From positions 1 through 64,000 of the forward strand of contig NZ_PDHO01000007.1 in NCBI RefSeq assembly GCF_002887815.1: a DNA stretch of 64,000 nt, read 5' to 3'. How positions within the stretch are numbered: the first letter of the stretch is position 1; each line of letters starts with the position of its first letter. The notes below the pieces were generated by a model, which saw nothing but the letters and a program-made list of their open reading frames with translations, ran no database searches and was not told the origin of the DNA. Positions 25,763-35,113 of this stretch are shown here, piece after piece. This stretch comes from Mycobacterium sp. ENV421. GTDB taxonomy: Bacteria; Actinomycetota; Actinomycetes; Mycobacteriales; Mycobacteriaceae. The position numbers and the translations under genes were made by a program.

Positions 25763-25790
25763 TGATGCATCAGTGAGAACGAGTATTCAC
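25763..25790. promoter_or_regulatory. Palindromes in tandem-TetR / MpaB divergent promoter
   Basis: TGATGCATCA (25763-25772, perfect palindrome) is followed directly by GTGA-N10-TCAC (25773-25790). These are candidate operators for the tandem TetR. Confidence 0.4.
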
Positions 25791-25856
25791 TTATTCTTGT
25801 CTGCGGTCTGCGCAATGTGAGAGGCTTCATAAAGCTAGACAAGGGGAGATGTCTAC

Positions 25857-26735
25857 ATGTCAACGTCATCGCTGACCACCGCCGTGACACGCATCGGGAT
25901 TCACAAACGCACCGCTCGCTGGAGCGACGAACCTGTCACCGCCGCCAACGCCATGGACTTCTGGTCGTTCGCCGCGGGTGCGGCCAACGTCGTCATGCAG
26001 CTGTCGCTGCCCGGTGTCGGCTACGGCGTGGTCGAGTCCAAGGTCGACTCCGGGAATCTGCTGATCCACCCGTGGAAGCGGGCCCGCACCACCTTCACCT
26101 ACATTGCCGTGGCGATCATCGGCACCGACGACGACAAGCTGCTGTACCGCGAGGCCGTCAACTCCGCGCACCGCCACGTCCAATCCACCGACCAAAGCCC
26201 GGTGCGCTACAACGCCTTTGACCGCGACCTGCAGATGTGGGTCGCCGCCTGCCTCTTCGTCGGGCTCGAAGACACCTACCAACTGCTGCGCGGCGAGATG
26301 ACCCCCGACCAAGCCGAGGGGTTCTACCGCTCCGCCTGGCCGCTGGGCACCACCCTGCAGGTCAGCGAAGACCAGTGGCCGCCCACCCGCGCCGCCTTCG
26401 ACGACTACTGGAACACCGCCTGCCAGCGGGTCCAGTTCGACGAAACCGTCCGCGCCTACCTGTACGACCTGATCGACCTCAAGATGATCAACCCGTTGCT
26501 GCGCTTGCCCTTTCGCGGCCTGCTCAAGTTTCTCACCGCCGGCTTCCTGGCCCCGGTATTCCGTGAGGCACTCGGACTCAACTGGAGCGCTCGCAAGCAA
26601 CAGCGCTTCGAGCTGCTCTTCCGCTTCGTCGCGCTGATGAACCGCTTCCTGCCGTCGTTCATCCGTCAGCCCGGGCCGCACCTGCTGCTGGCCGACCTGC
26701 GCTGGCGCGCCCGCCACGGCGGGCGGCTGGTCTAA
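25857..26735 (+). CDS. MpaB/DUF2236-family oxygenase-like protein
   Basis: A 292-aa protein of the oxygenase MpaB/DUF2236 family, related to latex-clearing protein. It shows NAMDFWSFAAGAANVVMQLSLPGVGYGVVES, WKRARTTFTYIAVAIIGTDD, an NSAHRHV histidine segment and YNAFDRDLQMWVAACLF. Members bind haem b or act on polyisoprenoid, toxin or lipid substrates; the mycobacterial members are mostly uncharacterised. ATG 25857 has GGGGAGA before it. It is divergent from the tandem-TetR gene, which probably controls it, and is convergent with the next gene with a 5-bp gap. Confidence 0.82.
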   Translation: MSTSSLTTAVTRIGIHKRTARWSDEPVTAANAMDFWSFAAGAANVVMQLSLPGVGYGVVESKVDSGNLLIHPWKRARTTFTYIAVAIIGTDDDKLLYREAVNSAHRHVQSTDQSPVRYNAFDRDLQMWVAACLFVGLEDTYQLLRGEMTPDQAEGFYRSAWPLGTTLQVSEDQWPPTRAAFDDYWNTACQRVQFDETVRAYLYDLIDLKMINPLLRLPFRGLLKFLTAGFLAPVFREALGLNWSARKQQRFELLFRFVALMNRFLPSFIRQPGPHLLLADLRWRARHGGRLV

Positions 26736-26740
26736 CGCGG

Positions 26741-27520
26741 TCACGTTCCGCCGAACTCTGGCCGTAGCACCGAACTCAACGCCGACAGCGGGATGTGCGC
26801 CTGTACGGCGCCGCCATCCATCGACCACTGCATGATGCCCGGGGTGTAGTTGATCGGCGAGTCATGGGCCACCGGATAGTCCGGCATGTACAGGATCAGT
26901 TCGTTGCCGGACAGCGCCCACGCCTGGTAACCGCCGGAATACACCTTGTCCGGTGCCCACCGATCCACCACGAACGGATAGCTGCCAGCCTCATGGGGTG
27001 GCGCCGCCTGATCCAACGCATCCTGAATGAAGGGCGCGCCCAGGGATGCGATCGCCCCGAGGTCCACGCCGGGCTTCAGCACGTCAGCGAGCCCGACCCG
27101 CACGCCGCGGGCCATATCCCACGTGAACGTGCGAAAGGCGTTGTTGGGCTTGGGGCCGTCGGCGTGATAGTCCTCGTGGAACACCACACTGAGTACATCG
27201 CCCCGCTGCAGGATCTGAAAGTTCTCCTCACCGAAGCTGTCCGCCACCATGTGCACGCCCACCGTGCGCCAGTTGGTGACCAACTGGGTCAGGTAGTCCC
27301 GAATCGTCGGGCCGGTGACGGGGTTGTCGACGAGATCGCCGGGCACCGCCACCTTGATATCGCGGACCGCCTTGCGTTCCGACGACACCGAGGTGTGGCA
27401 GTACGCGCCGTCCCAGTCCGCCCCGAGGCTCGAGCAGAAGTCCGGTGCCGAGGCGCCGGCCACCGGTGCGACGGCTAGCGCCGCCACGACCGATAGCACA
27501 GAAACCACACGAATGCGCAT
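26741..27520 (-). CDS. Secreted DUF3298-type protein downstream of mce operon
   Basis: A 259-aa exported protein: signal peptide VVSVLSVVAALAVAPVAGASA, then two cysteines (FCSSLGADWDGAYCHTS), then a DUF3298/RsiV-like C-terminal half (FRTFTWDMARGVRVGLADVLKPG, LYMPDYPVAH). ATG 27520 is chosen over an upstream start because the signal peptide begins there. It lies 5 bp after the Mce-associated gene on the same strand and is likely the last cistron of that operon. The function is unknown. Confidence 0.75.
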   Translation of the reverse strand: MRIRVVSVLSVVAALAVAPVAGASAPDFCSSLGADWDGAYCHTSVSSERKAVRDIKVAVPGDLVDNPVTGPTIRDYLTQLVTNWRTVGVHMVADSFGEENFQILQRGDVLSVVFHEDYHADGPKPNNAFRTFTWDMARGVRVGLADVLKPGVDLGAIASLGAPFIQDALDQAAPPHEAGSYPFVVDRWAPDKVYSGGYQAWALSGNELILYMPDYPVAHDSPINYTPGIMQWSMDGGAVQAHIPLSALSSVLRPEFGGT

Positions 27521-27525
27521 GCTAT

Positions 27526-28095
27526 TCAGGGCAGTTGGACTTTGCTGGCCCGCCACATGCCGTCGACCTTCTCCAGCGTCATCTTGACCCGGCTGCGATC
27601 GACTCGCGGATCCGGTGCGGCCTTGTTGGCCACCGTCTGGTCGACGAACATCAGCACCACGACCTGGTCGGGGGTGGCCGACTGCACGGCCGAATCGATC
27701 ACCACGCCGTGCGCGCTGGCCTTGTTGTCCAGCAACAGTTGCCGCAGCTGCGCACTGGATTGCGAGTACATGTCCTTGAATTCACCAGTGGCACCGTTGA
27801 GCACCTCGGCGAAATTCTGGTCGACGTTGTTGGAGTCGATGCTCGTGAGCACCTGCGCGTAGCGCACGGCCGCCGCCTGGCCCTCCCGCGCCGCCACCTC
27901 GACGCGGTGCTGCTGCCACGCCTGCCAGCCCAGGAAACCCGAACCACCCAGCAACCCAACGATCAATGCGCCCAATAGCACTCGCCGGATGAGTGGCCAC
28001 CGGCGCCGCTGGGTCGGCTCCTCGACAACTACGGCCTCAGCCTCGACGTCGGTTTCCACTTCGGTGTCAGGTTCGGCTTCACTCGTCACAGTCAT
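27526..28095 (-). CDS. Mce-associated membrane protein
   Basis: A 189-aa protein with an acidic cytoplasmic N-terminus, one membrane helix (VLLGALIVGLLGGSGFLGWQA, residues ~40-60) and an extracytoplasmic SnoaL-like domain (VRYAQVLTSIDSNNVDQNF, VIDSAVQSATPDQVVVLMFVDQTV, MWRASKVQLP). This is the usual build of Mce-associated (Mas/Mam) proteins, which stabilise Mce importers. It follows mceF by 10 bp. Confidence 0.88.
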   Translation of the reverse strand: MTVTSEAEPDTEVETDVEAEAVVVEEPTQRRRWPLIRRVLLGALIVGLLGGSGFLGWQAWQQHRVEVAAREGQAAAVRYAQVLTSIDSNNVDQNFAEVLNGATGEFKDMYSQSSAQLRQLLLDNKASAHGVVIDSAVQSATPDQVVVLMFVDQTVANKAAPDPRVDRSRVKMTLEKVDGMWRASKVQLP

Positions 28096-28105
28096 CGCAA
28101 TCTCC

Positions 28106-29356
28106 TCAACTCGGCGGTTCGATCGGCAGCACCGGGCCGCCGTACGGGGTCGGAATGGTGTAGCGGCCTTTGGGTGTTGGGTCGGTGGTCGCGCCCAGGT
28201 CGGCGCCCGGCGGCGGACCGGCGGTGTCGTCGCCGGCCGGCCGTGGAGCGTTCTTGGCGCCGCGGATCAGCACCGCAGGATCGTCGTCGCGGCAGTAGGT
28301 GTACAGGTAGGGCTCGGGGTAATCGGCCGACGATGCGGGCCGCCGTGGCGTGCCGTAGTCGCATGCGTACCGCGGGTAGATGTCGGCGGTCGCCCACAGG
28401 CCGTGGTCGTGCATCACGGTGGCCCACGCATCGAGCAGCGACCCGCGGTAGTCCGGGAACAGCGCATTGAGGGCCGGCACCCGCACATACAACAGCTGCG
28501 ATGCGGTGGCCATGCTGGTCAGCAATCCGACCATGGTGTCGGAGTTGTCGGTGAACAGATTGTCGGTGGCCGACAGGGTTTGGGGCGTCTGATCGACGAG
28601 CCGGCGGTAACCGTCGAGCATCTTGGTCACCCCGGTGAACGTGCGGTCGAGGTTGCCGGTGGCCACCTTGATCCCCGCGTTCTTGTCGGCCGCGGTCGTC
28701 AGCACAATCCGGCTGGTCCGCAGAATGCTCGTGGTCTGCGGCAGAACCGAATCCAGCGTCGACAGCAGGAACGTGCCGCCGTCGATGATGTCGGCCAGCT
28801 TCTGCGGGCCCTGATCGGTCAGGCTCAGCTCTCGTTTGATCAACTCGAGCTTGGCTGGGTCGACCTGCTTCAGCATCCCGTCGGCGTGGGCGAGGACGTC
28901 AGCCAAGCTGACCGGCACCGAGGTCTGGTCCTGCGCGACAACGCTGCCGTCGTGCAGGTACGGACCGGCGTCGGAGTTCGGCACGAATTCGATGTACTGC
29001 TCACCGGCCGGCGACAGGCCCGACACCTTCACCGGGCTGGCCGACGGGATCCGGACATCCGAGCGCACACTGGCGACCGCGGCGACTCCGTCGGGCGTGA
29101 TCGCCAGCGATTGCACCCGCCCGATCGGCACCCCGCGCAGCGTGACGTCCTGATTGGGCAGTAGCCCACCGGATTCCGGCAGCTTGATGGTCACCCGGTA
29201 CGCCGAGTCGAACGGCGTCACCCGCAGCGCACCCACCAACACGTACGCCGCGGCGAGCGCCAGCGTCAGGACCAGACCCGCCGTCGACAACCACAACCGG
29301 TGCCGGTACCCGAACCCGACCGTGCGCACGACACGATCGGCAGCCCACTCGATCAT
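28106..29356 (-). CDS. mceF: MceF-type Mce/MlaD-domain protein
   Basis: A 416-aa Mce-family protein: membrane anchor (LWLSTAGLVLTLALAAAYVLVGAL), then an MlaD/MCE domain (ITIKLPESGGLLPNQDVTLRGVPIGRVQSL), a long helical region with KLADIID-type heptads, and a proline-rich tail (PTPKGRYTIPTPYGGPVLP). Mce proteins assemble as a hexameric tunnel that carries lipids or sterols to the YrbE permease. ATG 29356 overlaps mceE by 4 bp; the open frame further upstream is not coding. It is last of the six mce genes. Confidence 0.92.
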   Translation of the reverse strand: MIEWAADRVVRTVGFGYRHRLWLSTAGLVLTLALAAAYVLVGALRVTPFDSAYRVTIKLPESGGLLPNQDVTLRGVPIGRVQSLAITPDGVAAVASVRSDVRIPSASPVKVSGLSPAGEQYIEFVPNSDAGPYLHDGSVVAQDQTSVPVSLADVLAHADGMLKQVDPAKLELIKRELSLTDQGPQKLADIIDGGTFLLSTLDSVLPQTTSILRTSRIVLTTAADKNAGIKVATGNLDRTFTGVTKMLDGYRRLVDQTPQTLSATDNLFTDNSDTMVGLLTSMATASQLLYVRVPALNALFPDYRGSLLDAWATVMHDHGLWATADIYPRYACDYGTPRRPASSADYPEPYLYTYCRDDDPAVLIRGAKNAPRPAGDDTAGPPPGADLGATTDPTPKGRYTIPTPYGGPVLPIEPPS

Positions 29357-30567
29357 GGCGGCGGCTCCGAGGTGGGCGGCCCCGGCGGCGGGCCAGGTGG
29401 CGCGACGATCACGCCGCCGGGATCGGTGGGGCTCGGCAGCACGGGCACCTGCGGAACGCCGGGGCCGGACCCGACGACGCGCTGCTGCAATCGCCACAGC
29501 GTGTACTTGAACGTGCCCACCATCTGCGCCCAGTCGTAGCGCTTGGGCCCGTGGAATCCGGGGTCGCCGAGGAAGCCGGCATCCGGCATCGACCCGAGAA
29601 CCAGTCGGTCGATGCTGGCCCGCACCGAAAACGAATTGCTGGCGGTCGCTTTGATGATCGGCGGCATCAGCCGGTTCAGGGCGGCCAGATTCGCGTCGGG
29701 AGCCAACACGAGGTCATTCCAGGACCGCGCGATGGTGTTGGCATCGCCGATCACACTGCGCCCGCTGGCGTCGGTGCCCGCGATCGACGGGAACTTCTGC
29801 AACTGCTTACTGGTGTCACCGGCTTGCTGGACGACGTCGGCCACGGTGTCGGCATTGGCGGCCAGTGTGTCGGTCGCCGGACCCGCCGCGACCATCACCT
29901 CGCTCAGCGCCTGATTCTTGGCGTCGAGTTCCCTGGCCAATTGCGAGGTTTCGGTCAACGCGTCCGAGATCTGGTCGGAGCGCGCCGTCAATTTGGACAG
30001 CGTGCCGTTGGTCTTGGCGATGATGTCCCCGAAGGCCTGACCCTGATCGCCGGTCGCCTTGCCCAAACCGTTGATGACGTTGGTCAAGTTGCGCACCGCA
30101 CCGCCGTTCACCATCACCGCGGCCGAACTGAGCACCGACTCCACGGTCGCCGCCGCCGTCGTGGAATCCAGGCCGATGGTGTCGCCGTCCTTCAACAACG
30201 GCGTGGTTGCGGAGGCGTCTGCCGGTGGCTTCAGCGCAATGAACACATCACCCAGCGGGGTGGCCGAACGCAACTCGGCCGTGCTGCCCTGAGGGAGGCG
30301 CACCCCGTCCATGATCCGAATCGTCGTGACCGCGGTGTAATTGCGCGCCACCATGGTTTCCATCTGCCCGACGTCGGCGCCGGCGAGTTTCACCTTGGCC
30401 TCGGCGGGCAGGTTCAGCGCGTTGGAGAAGACTGCGGTCAGCCGGTACCCACCACTGCCGACGGTCGGTGCGGGCAGCGGCAGGCTGGACAACCCGTTCG
30501 ACGAGCACGCCGTGGCTCCGAACGCAGATACCAGAACCGCGGCAGTGGTCTGCTTCCAGCGCTTCAT
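29353..30567 (-). CDS. mceE: MceE-type lipoprotein (LprN-like)
   Basis: A 404-aa Mce protein with a lipoprotein signal instead of a simple anchor: AAVLVSAFGATACSSN, lipobox GATAC with the modified cysteine near residue 21. The MCE domain follows (YRLTAVFSNALNLPAEAKVKLAGADVGQM), then helical repeats and a Pro-rich C-terminus. MceE is the lipidated member in all mce operons. 4-bp overlaps join it to mceD and mceF. Confidence 0.92.
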   Translation of the reverse strand: MKRWKQTTAAVLVSAFGATACSSNGLSSLPLPAPTVGSGGYRLTAVFSNALNLPAEAKVKLAGADVGQMETMVARNYTAVTTIRIMDGVRLPQGSTAELRSATPLGDVFIALKPPADASATTPLLKDGDTIGLDSTTAAATVESVLSSAAVMVNGGAVRNLTNVINGLGKATGDQGQAFGDIIAKTNGTLSKLTARSDQISDALTETSQLARELDAKNQALSEVMVAAGPATDTLAANADTVADVVQQAGDTSKQLQKFPSIAGTDASGRSVIGDANTIARSWNDLVLAPDANLAALNRLMPPIIKATASNSFSVRASIDRLVLGSMPDAGFLGDPGFHGPKRYDWAQMVGTFKYTLWRLQQRVVGSGPGVPQVPVLPSPTDPGGVIVAPPGPPPGPPTSEPPP

Positions 30568-31679
30568 TTCTGCCCCATCGCGGCCATACCGTCGAGAACA
30601 TAGGTCAGCCCGAAGTCAGGGCCGAAGTCCTGCAATGTGCCGGTGCTACAGCCCAGTTGGCGCAGACCCATCAGGTTGCAGATCTCCTTCGTGTACTGGC
30701 TGTCGAACAACACCCGATCTGTGAGCACCCGGGCCCGCGCAGCACCGTTGTTCTGGTCGACGACGTTGTACATGTTGTCCAACGTCAGCGGTGCGACGTC
30801 GAGGAACTCGGCGAGGTCGCGCTGCCGTTCGACGAGCGTGTTCGCGGTGGTATTGCCATTGTTGACAACAGCTTTGATGTTGTCGCGGTTCTTCTCCAGG
30901 AAGTCGCCGACCTGCGCCAGCAGGGTGTTCATGGTCTTGCCGGTGGTGCCGCTGCCGAAGTCCTCGTCGTTGACGATCTGACTCAGCTGACGCACGGTCG
31001 AGCCGAAGTCGCGCAGCGTCGCGTCGTTGTCGGCGGCGGCCTGCAACAGCGAGCTCAGGTTGCGCACGATCGTGGTCAGCTGGTCTCGGGTCTGTGCGCC
31101 CCCGTCCGCGGACAGCCGCAACGCATTGGACAGCTGGCCCAGTGCATCCTTGATCTTCTGGCCGTTTCCGTCGGCGATCGCCGCTCCCGAGTTGACGACA
31201 TCGCCCACCGGTCCATTGCCGTTGCCGTCGCCCTTCAGCGAGGTGGAGATCTTGTCCAGCACACCGAGCACCCGGGCGAACTCGACGGGTGTCTTGGTCC
31301 GGGGCAGCCCGATGGTGTCGCGGTCCTTGAGCACCGGCCCGCCGCGATACGGCGGGGTGAGCTCGATCTGCCGGTCGGTCAGGATCGATGTCGAGATCGT
31401 CACCGCTTGCGCATCCGCGGGGACCTGCACGCCGCGGTCGACGGTGAACTGGACCTCGACGTAGCCGCTCTTGGGGGTGATCGCCGTGACCTTGCCGACC
31501 GGCATGCCCAGCACCGCGACCGTGTTGTCGACATAAAGCCCAGCGGCACTGTCGAATTGGGCCGTCAGTGTGATGTGGTCGGTTGTCGACTTGAAATACA
31601 CCCACGCGACGGTGACCGCCGACGCCACGGCGACCGCGATGACCGTCAGAAGAGCCAGCAGTCTGGCCCGCGCACTCAC
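30564..31679 (-). CDS. mceD: MceD-type Mce protein
   Basis: 371 aa from GTG 31679, in the GTGA overlap with mceC. Membrane anchor LLALLTVIAVAVASAVTVAWVYF, MCE domain (ITLTAQFDSAAGLYVDNTVAVLGMPVGKVTAI), then a long alpha-helical part with repeated KLADIID-like heptads; the end is short and has no Pro-rich tail. It is one subunit of the Mce lipid-uptake tunnel. Confidence 0.92.
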   Translation of the reverse strand: MSARARLLALLTVIAVAVASAVTVAWVYFKSTTDHITLTAQFDSAAGLYVDNTVAVLGMPVGKVTAITPKSGYVEVQFTVDRGVQVPADAQAVTISTSILTDRQIELTPPYRGGPVLKDRDTIGLPRTKTPVEFARVLGVLDKISTSLKGDGNGNGPVGDVVNSGAAIADGNGQKIKDALGQLSNALRLSADGGAQTRDQLTTIVRNLSSLLQAAADNDATLRDFGSTVRQLSQIVNDEDFGSGTTGKTMNTLLAQVGDFLEKNRDNIKAVVNNGNTTANTLVERQRDLAEFLDVAPLTLDNMYNVVDQNNGAARARVLTDRVLFDSQYTKEICNLMGLRQLGCSTGTLQDFGPDFGLTYVLDGMAAMGQK

Positions 31680-32695
31680 TTGCAGTCCTTGTAGTACTGG
31701 ATCATGCCGAACTGCTTGGCCCGCCCGCTGATGGCGCACATCCAGGAGTCGACGGCGATACCGTTGGGTGTGTTGAAGTCAACGGCGTTGCCGGTGCCGC
31801 TTGCGTTGGCGAAGCCGCGCAGCGCCACCGGCCCGGCCTGCAGCGTGCTGCGCAGCAGATCGTCATGTTGGGCTAGCAGGTCGGACAGCCGGCGCAGATT
31901 CGTGATGGTTTGATCCAACTCGCCACGGTTGGCCACCACCGTGGTGCTCATCGTGTTCACCAGGTTGGTCAGCGCCGCGATCATCGCGTGGAAAGTCGCG
32001 CTGCGATCCACGAACCGGCCGATCAGCTCCTGCCCCTGATTGATCATCGCAGCGATGTTGGCGTGCTGGCGCTCCAGTGTGCTGCTGACCATGTCCGTGC
32101 TTTTCAGCAAGGCACCCAACTGGTCTCGCCGGTCAGCGATGACCGTCGACAAGGTGTGGATGTTCTGCATGGCCTGCGGCACCACGGCGGGCAGGCCCTG
32201 CATCTGGGCGCCCAGGATCCCCAGCGACTTCGCGAACGCATCGGTGTCGACCTGCTCGTAGGTGGTCGTCACGTCGGCCAGGGCGGCCTGCAGATCGTAG
32301 GGCACCTCGGTGTGCGACAGGTCGAAGGTGTTGTCGGGCACCGTCCCGCCGTCGACGGGTTCCAGCGCCAGATAGCGCGAACCCAGGATGGTGGCGACCT
32401 TGATGACCGCCTTCGAGTTCTTGCCCAGCGCGATATCGTCGCGAACCTCGAGGCCGGCTTCGACGTGATCACCGGCCAGCTTCATGCTGGTGACCTTGCC
32501 GACCTGGATGCCGCCGATGGTGATCGGGTTGCCCGCTTGCAGGGCGGCGGCCTGAAGGAACTTCGCGGTGTAATGCCGGTGACCGACATTGGCGGCGTTG
32601 GCAATCAGCATCGCCCCGACGATCACGCTGATCACCGCCACGGCGATCAGGCCCAGCCACGTCTTGTTGTAGGTCTCCAGCGGGCGCCTAGCCAT
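31676..32695 (-). CDS. mceC: MceC-type Mce protein
   Basis: 339 aa. N-terminal anchor WLGLIAVAVISVIVGAMLIAN, MCE domain (YTAKFLQAAALQAGNPITIGGIQVGKVTSM), helical region, and a C-terminal CAISGRAKQFGMIQYYKDCK with two cysteines. The start overlaps the mceB stop by 8 bp and the stop overlaps mceD by 4 bp. It is part of the same hexameric importer. Confidence 0.92.
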   Translation of the reverse strand: MARRPLETYNKTWLGLIAVAVISVIVGAMLIANAANVGHRHYTAKFLQAAALQAGNPITIGGIQVGKVTSMKLAGDHVEAGLEVRDDIALGKNSKAVIKVATILGSRYLALEPVDGGTVPDNTFDLSHTEVPYDLQAALADVTTTYEQVDTDAFAKSLGILGAQMQGLPAVVPQAMQNIHTLSTVIADRRDQLGALLKSTDMVSSTLERQHANIAAMINQGQELIGRFVDRSATFHAMIAALTNLVNTMSTTVVANRGELDQTITNLRRLSDLLAQHDDLLRSTLQAGPVALRGFANASGTGNAVDFNTPNGIAVDSWMCAISGRAKQFGMIQYYKDCK

Positions 32696-33743
32696 TGGCC
32701 ATGTTCCTGCATCGCGGGGTGTACATCGCCTGGTTCCCAGGTGTCGCGGCGTTGACGATGATCGGCGTGATGTCGTTCAAGCCGGGAAAGAAGCCGGTGC
32801 CGTTGAGGTCGCAGGCGTACGCGTTGGCGAAAGCACCTTCGTTGGTGATCCGGGCCAGCCCTTTGAGCATCAGCGGCAGGTTGTCGCCGGTGAACGCCAG
32901 CTGCGGCTCGATGTCGACCAGGTGTCCGGTGAAACCGGGCTGGCGAGTGATCATGTCGTTCAGCGACGGGTTGACCGTGTTGGAGATCGCCGAGAGCTGG
33001 CGGATCACCCGCGCCATCGCTCCCGTCGAATCCACCAACTCGGGGCGGCGAGCATTGAAGTCCGACACGACCTTGCTGGTCTGGGAGAGCACCTGATCGA
33101 GGCTGGTGTTCTGCTTGGCCAGGCTCGCCATCACGGTGTTCAACTGAGTGATCACATCGCCCAGCGTCTGATCGCGGCCGGCGAAGGTGTCGGTCAGCGT
33201 GGAGGTTTGGCTGACCAGGTTCACGATCGAGGAGTTGTCGCCCTGCAGCGACTGGATGACGCCCTTGGTCAGATTGTCGGCGTCGCGGGGGTTCAGCACA
33301 CTGAACAGTGGCTCGTAGCCGTTGAGCAGCGTGCCGACGTCGAAGGACGGGTCGGTGCGTTCGACCGGGATCGTGGCGTGCGGTGCGAGCGGGCCCGGGC
33401 TGCCGATCTTTCCGAGCGACAGACCGAGGTAGCGCTGCCCGACGATGTTCTGATACGTCACCGAGGCGACGGTGTTGCCGAACAGGTGCTGCTCGTTCTG
33501 CACGACGAACGACACCTTGGCCAATGTGCCCGCCAATTCGATCTTTTCGACCCGGCCGACGCGTACGCCCGCCATCCGGACGTCATCGCCTTCACGCAGT
33601 CCGTACACATCGGTGAACATCGCGGCGTACGGGGTGGTGGGACCGGCCACGTCGCGGCGCAGCGTGACATACACCAGCCAGGTCAGCGTCACCGCCACCA
33701 CCATGAACAGTGACAGCCCGATCAGCGGGGCGCGGAACTTCAT
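32688..33743 (-). CDS. mceB: MceB-type Mce protein
   Basis: 351 aa. N-terminal anchor LIGLSLFMVVAVTLTWLVYVTL, MCE domain (YAAMFTDVYGLREGDDVRMAGVRVGRVEKI), long helical part (DQTLGDVITQLNTVMASL), and a conserved C-terminal CDLNG / CRNMANG pair of cysteines. A 4-bp overlap joins it to mceA upstream. It is part of the importer. Confidence 0.92.
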   Translation of the reverse strand: MKFRAPLIGLSLFMVVAVTLTWLVYVTLRRDVAGPTTPYAAMFTDVYGLREGDDVRMAGVRVGRVEKIELAGTLAKVSFVVQNEQHLFGNTVASVTYQNIVGQRYLGLSLGKIGSPGPLAPHATIPVERTDPSFDVGTLLNGYEPLFSVLNPRDADNLTKGVIQSLQGDNSSIVNLVSQTSTLTDTFAGRDQTLGDVITQLNTVMASLAKQNTSLDQVLSQTSKVVSDFNARRPELVDSTGAMARVIRQLSAISNTVNPSLNDMITRQPGFTGHLVDIEPQLAFTGDNLPLMLKGLARITNEGAFANAYACDLNGTGFFPGLNDITPIIVNAATPGNQAMYTPRCRNMANG

Positions 33744-35113
33744 CGGGACCCTCCGGCTTCGGCGGGCAGCGGCGGCGCAGCCGGGGCCGCCGGCGGTGGC
33801 GGAGCGTCATCGGGATTGGCGGCCAGCGGCACCGGCGGAAAGGGCGGGGCCCACCACGGCGTCGGGGGATTCGGGTCGGCCAGGTTCGGATTCGGATTCA
33901 CCAGCGGGGGGCCGACCGCGACGAGATTGCCATCCGGACCGACGACGGTGCCCGGCGTCGGGGCCAGATCCTTGGGCGGCTGGTAATTCTGCGGCAGCAG
34001 CATCTCGGGCAGGTCCGGCCGCACCACGATCTTCGGTGCCGTATAGCAGCTCGGTCCCAGTAGCTGGCCATAGCGGGGGCAGTCGGCGCGGGTGTAGTCA
34101 TAGCTGGGCGTCAGCGACAGGTTGATCCGCATGTTGCCGGTGTCCAGTTCGGGCATCCATACCTCGTCGAAAAACTTGCGGGACAGCGCATTCAGCTTGG
34201 TGAACGCCGGCACGAACTTGCCCGCATTCATCGCCAGGCTGCCCACCACCGGGGTGAGGTCGTGGCTGATACCGGTCAGCTGGTCGATGTGATTGTCGAG
34301 CGCGGTATGCGTGGTGCCCAGAGTGTGCGCGCCGCCGGTCATCAAAGCGGTCAGCGCTGAACGCTTTTCGGCCAGCACCTGCATGGGCCGGACCGCCTGG
34401 TGCAGCGCATCGACCAGATCGGGGGCGGTGACGGCCAGCCCACGGGTGGCATCGATCAGTGCCGAGACCGTCGACGGCCCATCATCGGTGCTGACCACCG
34501 AATTCAGCTGATCCAGTAGCCGATTCAGCTGGGCGCCTCCCGCGAGCAGCTTGCCGCGCCGGTTCTCGGTGGCGGCGTTGACCGCGGCCAGGATGCCGAC
34601 ACTGCGATCCTCGCGTCCGCGTCCCGTGGCGGCCAGCACGTCGCGCAACTTGCTGATGGTGGTCTGGAAGAGCACGGTCGGCAACTGGGTGTCCTCGGGA
34701 ATATGCTCGCCGGCGCGGATTGCCGGCCCGGCCCCCTCGGCCACGAGTTGTACCGATGACACCGCGAACACGTTGGACGGGACCACCCGCGCGGTCACCG
34801 TCGCCGGGATGGAGCCGGCGTATTCGGGGTGCAAGTCGATGTGGACGTAGTTGGGATGGCCGTTGGCGGCGGGGATCACGCTGTCGACCGAGCCGACCAG
34901 GACACCGTGATATTTCACATCCGACTTCTGCGGCAGCCCGTCGCCGACGTTGAGCAGGTCGGCGACCACCCGGACGTAGTTGTCCAGCTTGCCGTTCGAC
35001 TTGAGCAGCAGCAGCGTCGTCACGAGGGCGGCGACCACCACGACAGCCAGCCCGCAGACCAGCAGCTGACGGTCGGTGGGGCCGCGCCCGTCGGTGTCAA
35101 AGGAATTCGCCAT
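33740..35113 (-). CDS. mceA: MceA-type Mce protein
   Basis: 457 aa. Anchor LLVCGLAVVVVAALVTTLLLL, MCE domain (VADLLNVGDGLPQKSDVKYHGVLVGSVDSV), helical region, two cysteines in RADCPRYGQLLGPSCYTA, and a long Pro/Asn-rich tail. It is the first mce gene after yrbEB, which starts on the base after its ATG. It does not let me assign the operon to mce1-4 or a higher-numbered family with confidence. Confidence 0.92.
   Translation of the reverse strand: MANSFDTDGRGPTDRQLLVCGLAVVVVAALVTTLLLLKSNGKLDNYVRVVADLLNVGDGLPQKSDVKYHGVLVGSVDSVIPAANGHPNYVHIDLHPEYAGSIPATVTARVVPSNVFAVSSVQLVAEGAGPAIRAGEHIPEDTQLPTVLFQTTISKLRDVLAATGRGREDRSVGILAAVNAATENRRGKLLAGGAQLNRLLDQLNSVVSTDDGPSTVSALIDATRGLAVTAPDLVDALHQAVRPMQVLAEKRSALTALMTGGAHTLGTTHTALDNHIDQLTGISHDLTPVVGSLAMNAGKFVPAFTKLNALSRKFFDEVWMPELDTGNMRINLSLTPSYDYTRADCPRYGQLLGPSCYTAPKIVVRPDLPEMLLPQNYQPPKDLAPTPGTVVGPDGNLVAVGPPLVNPNPNLADPNPPTPWWAPPFPPVPLAANPDDAPPPPAAPAAPPLPAEAGGSR

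Noticed and set aside
27989..29164. Long plus-strand ORF (391 aa) opposite mceF
   Set aside because: Antisense shadow; mceF motifs and coupling on the minus strand are clear.
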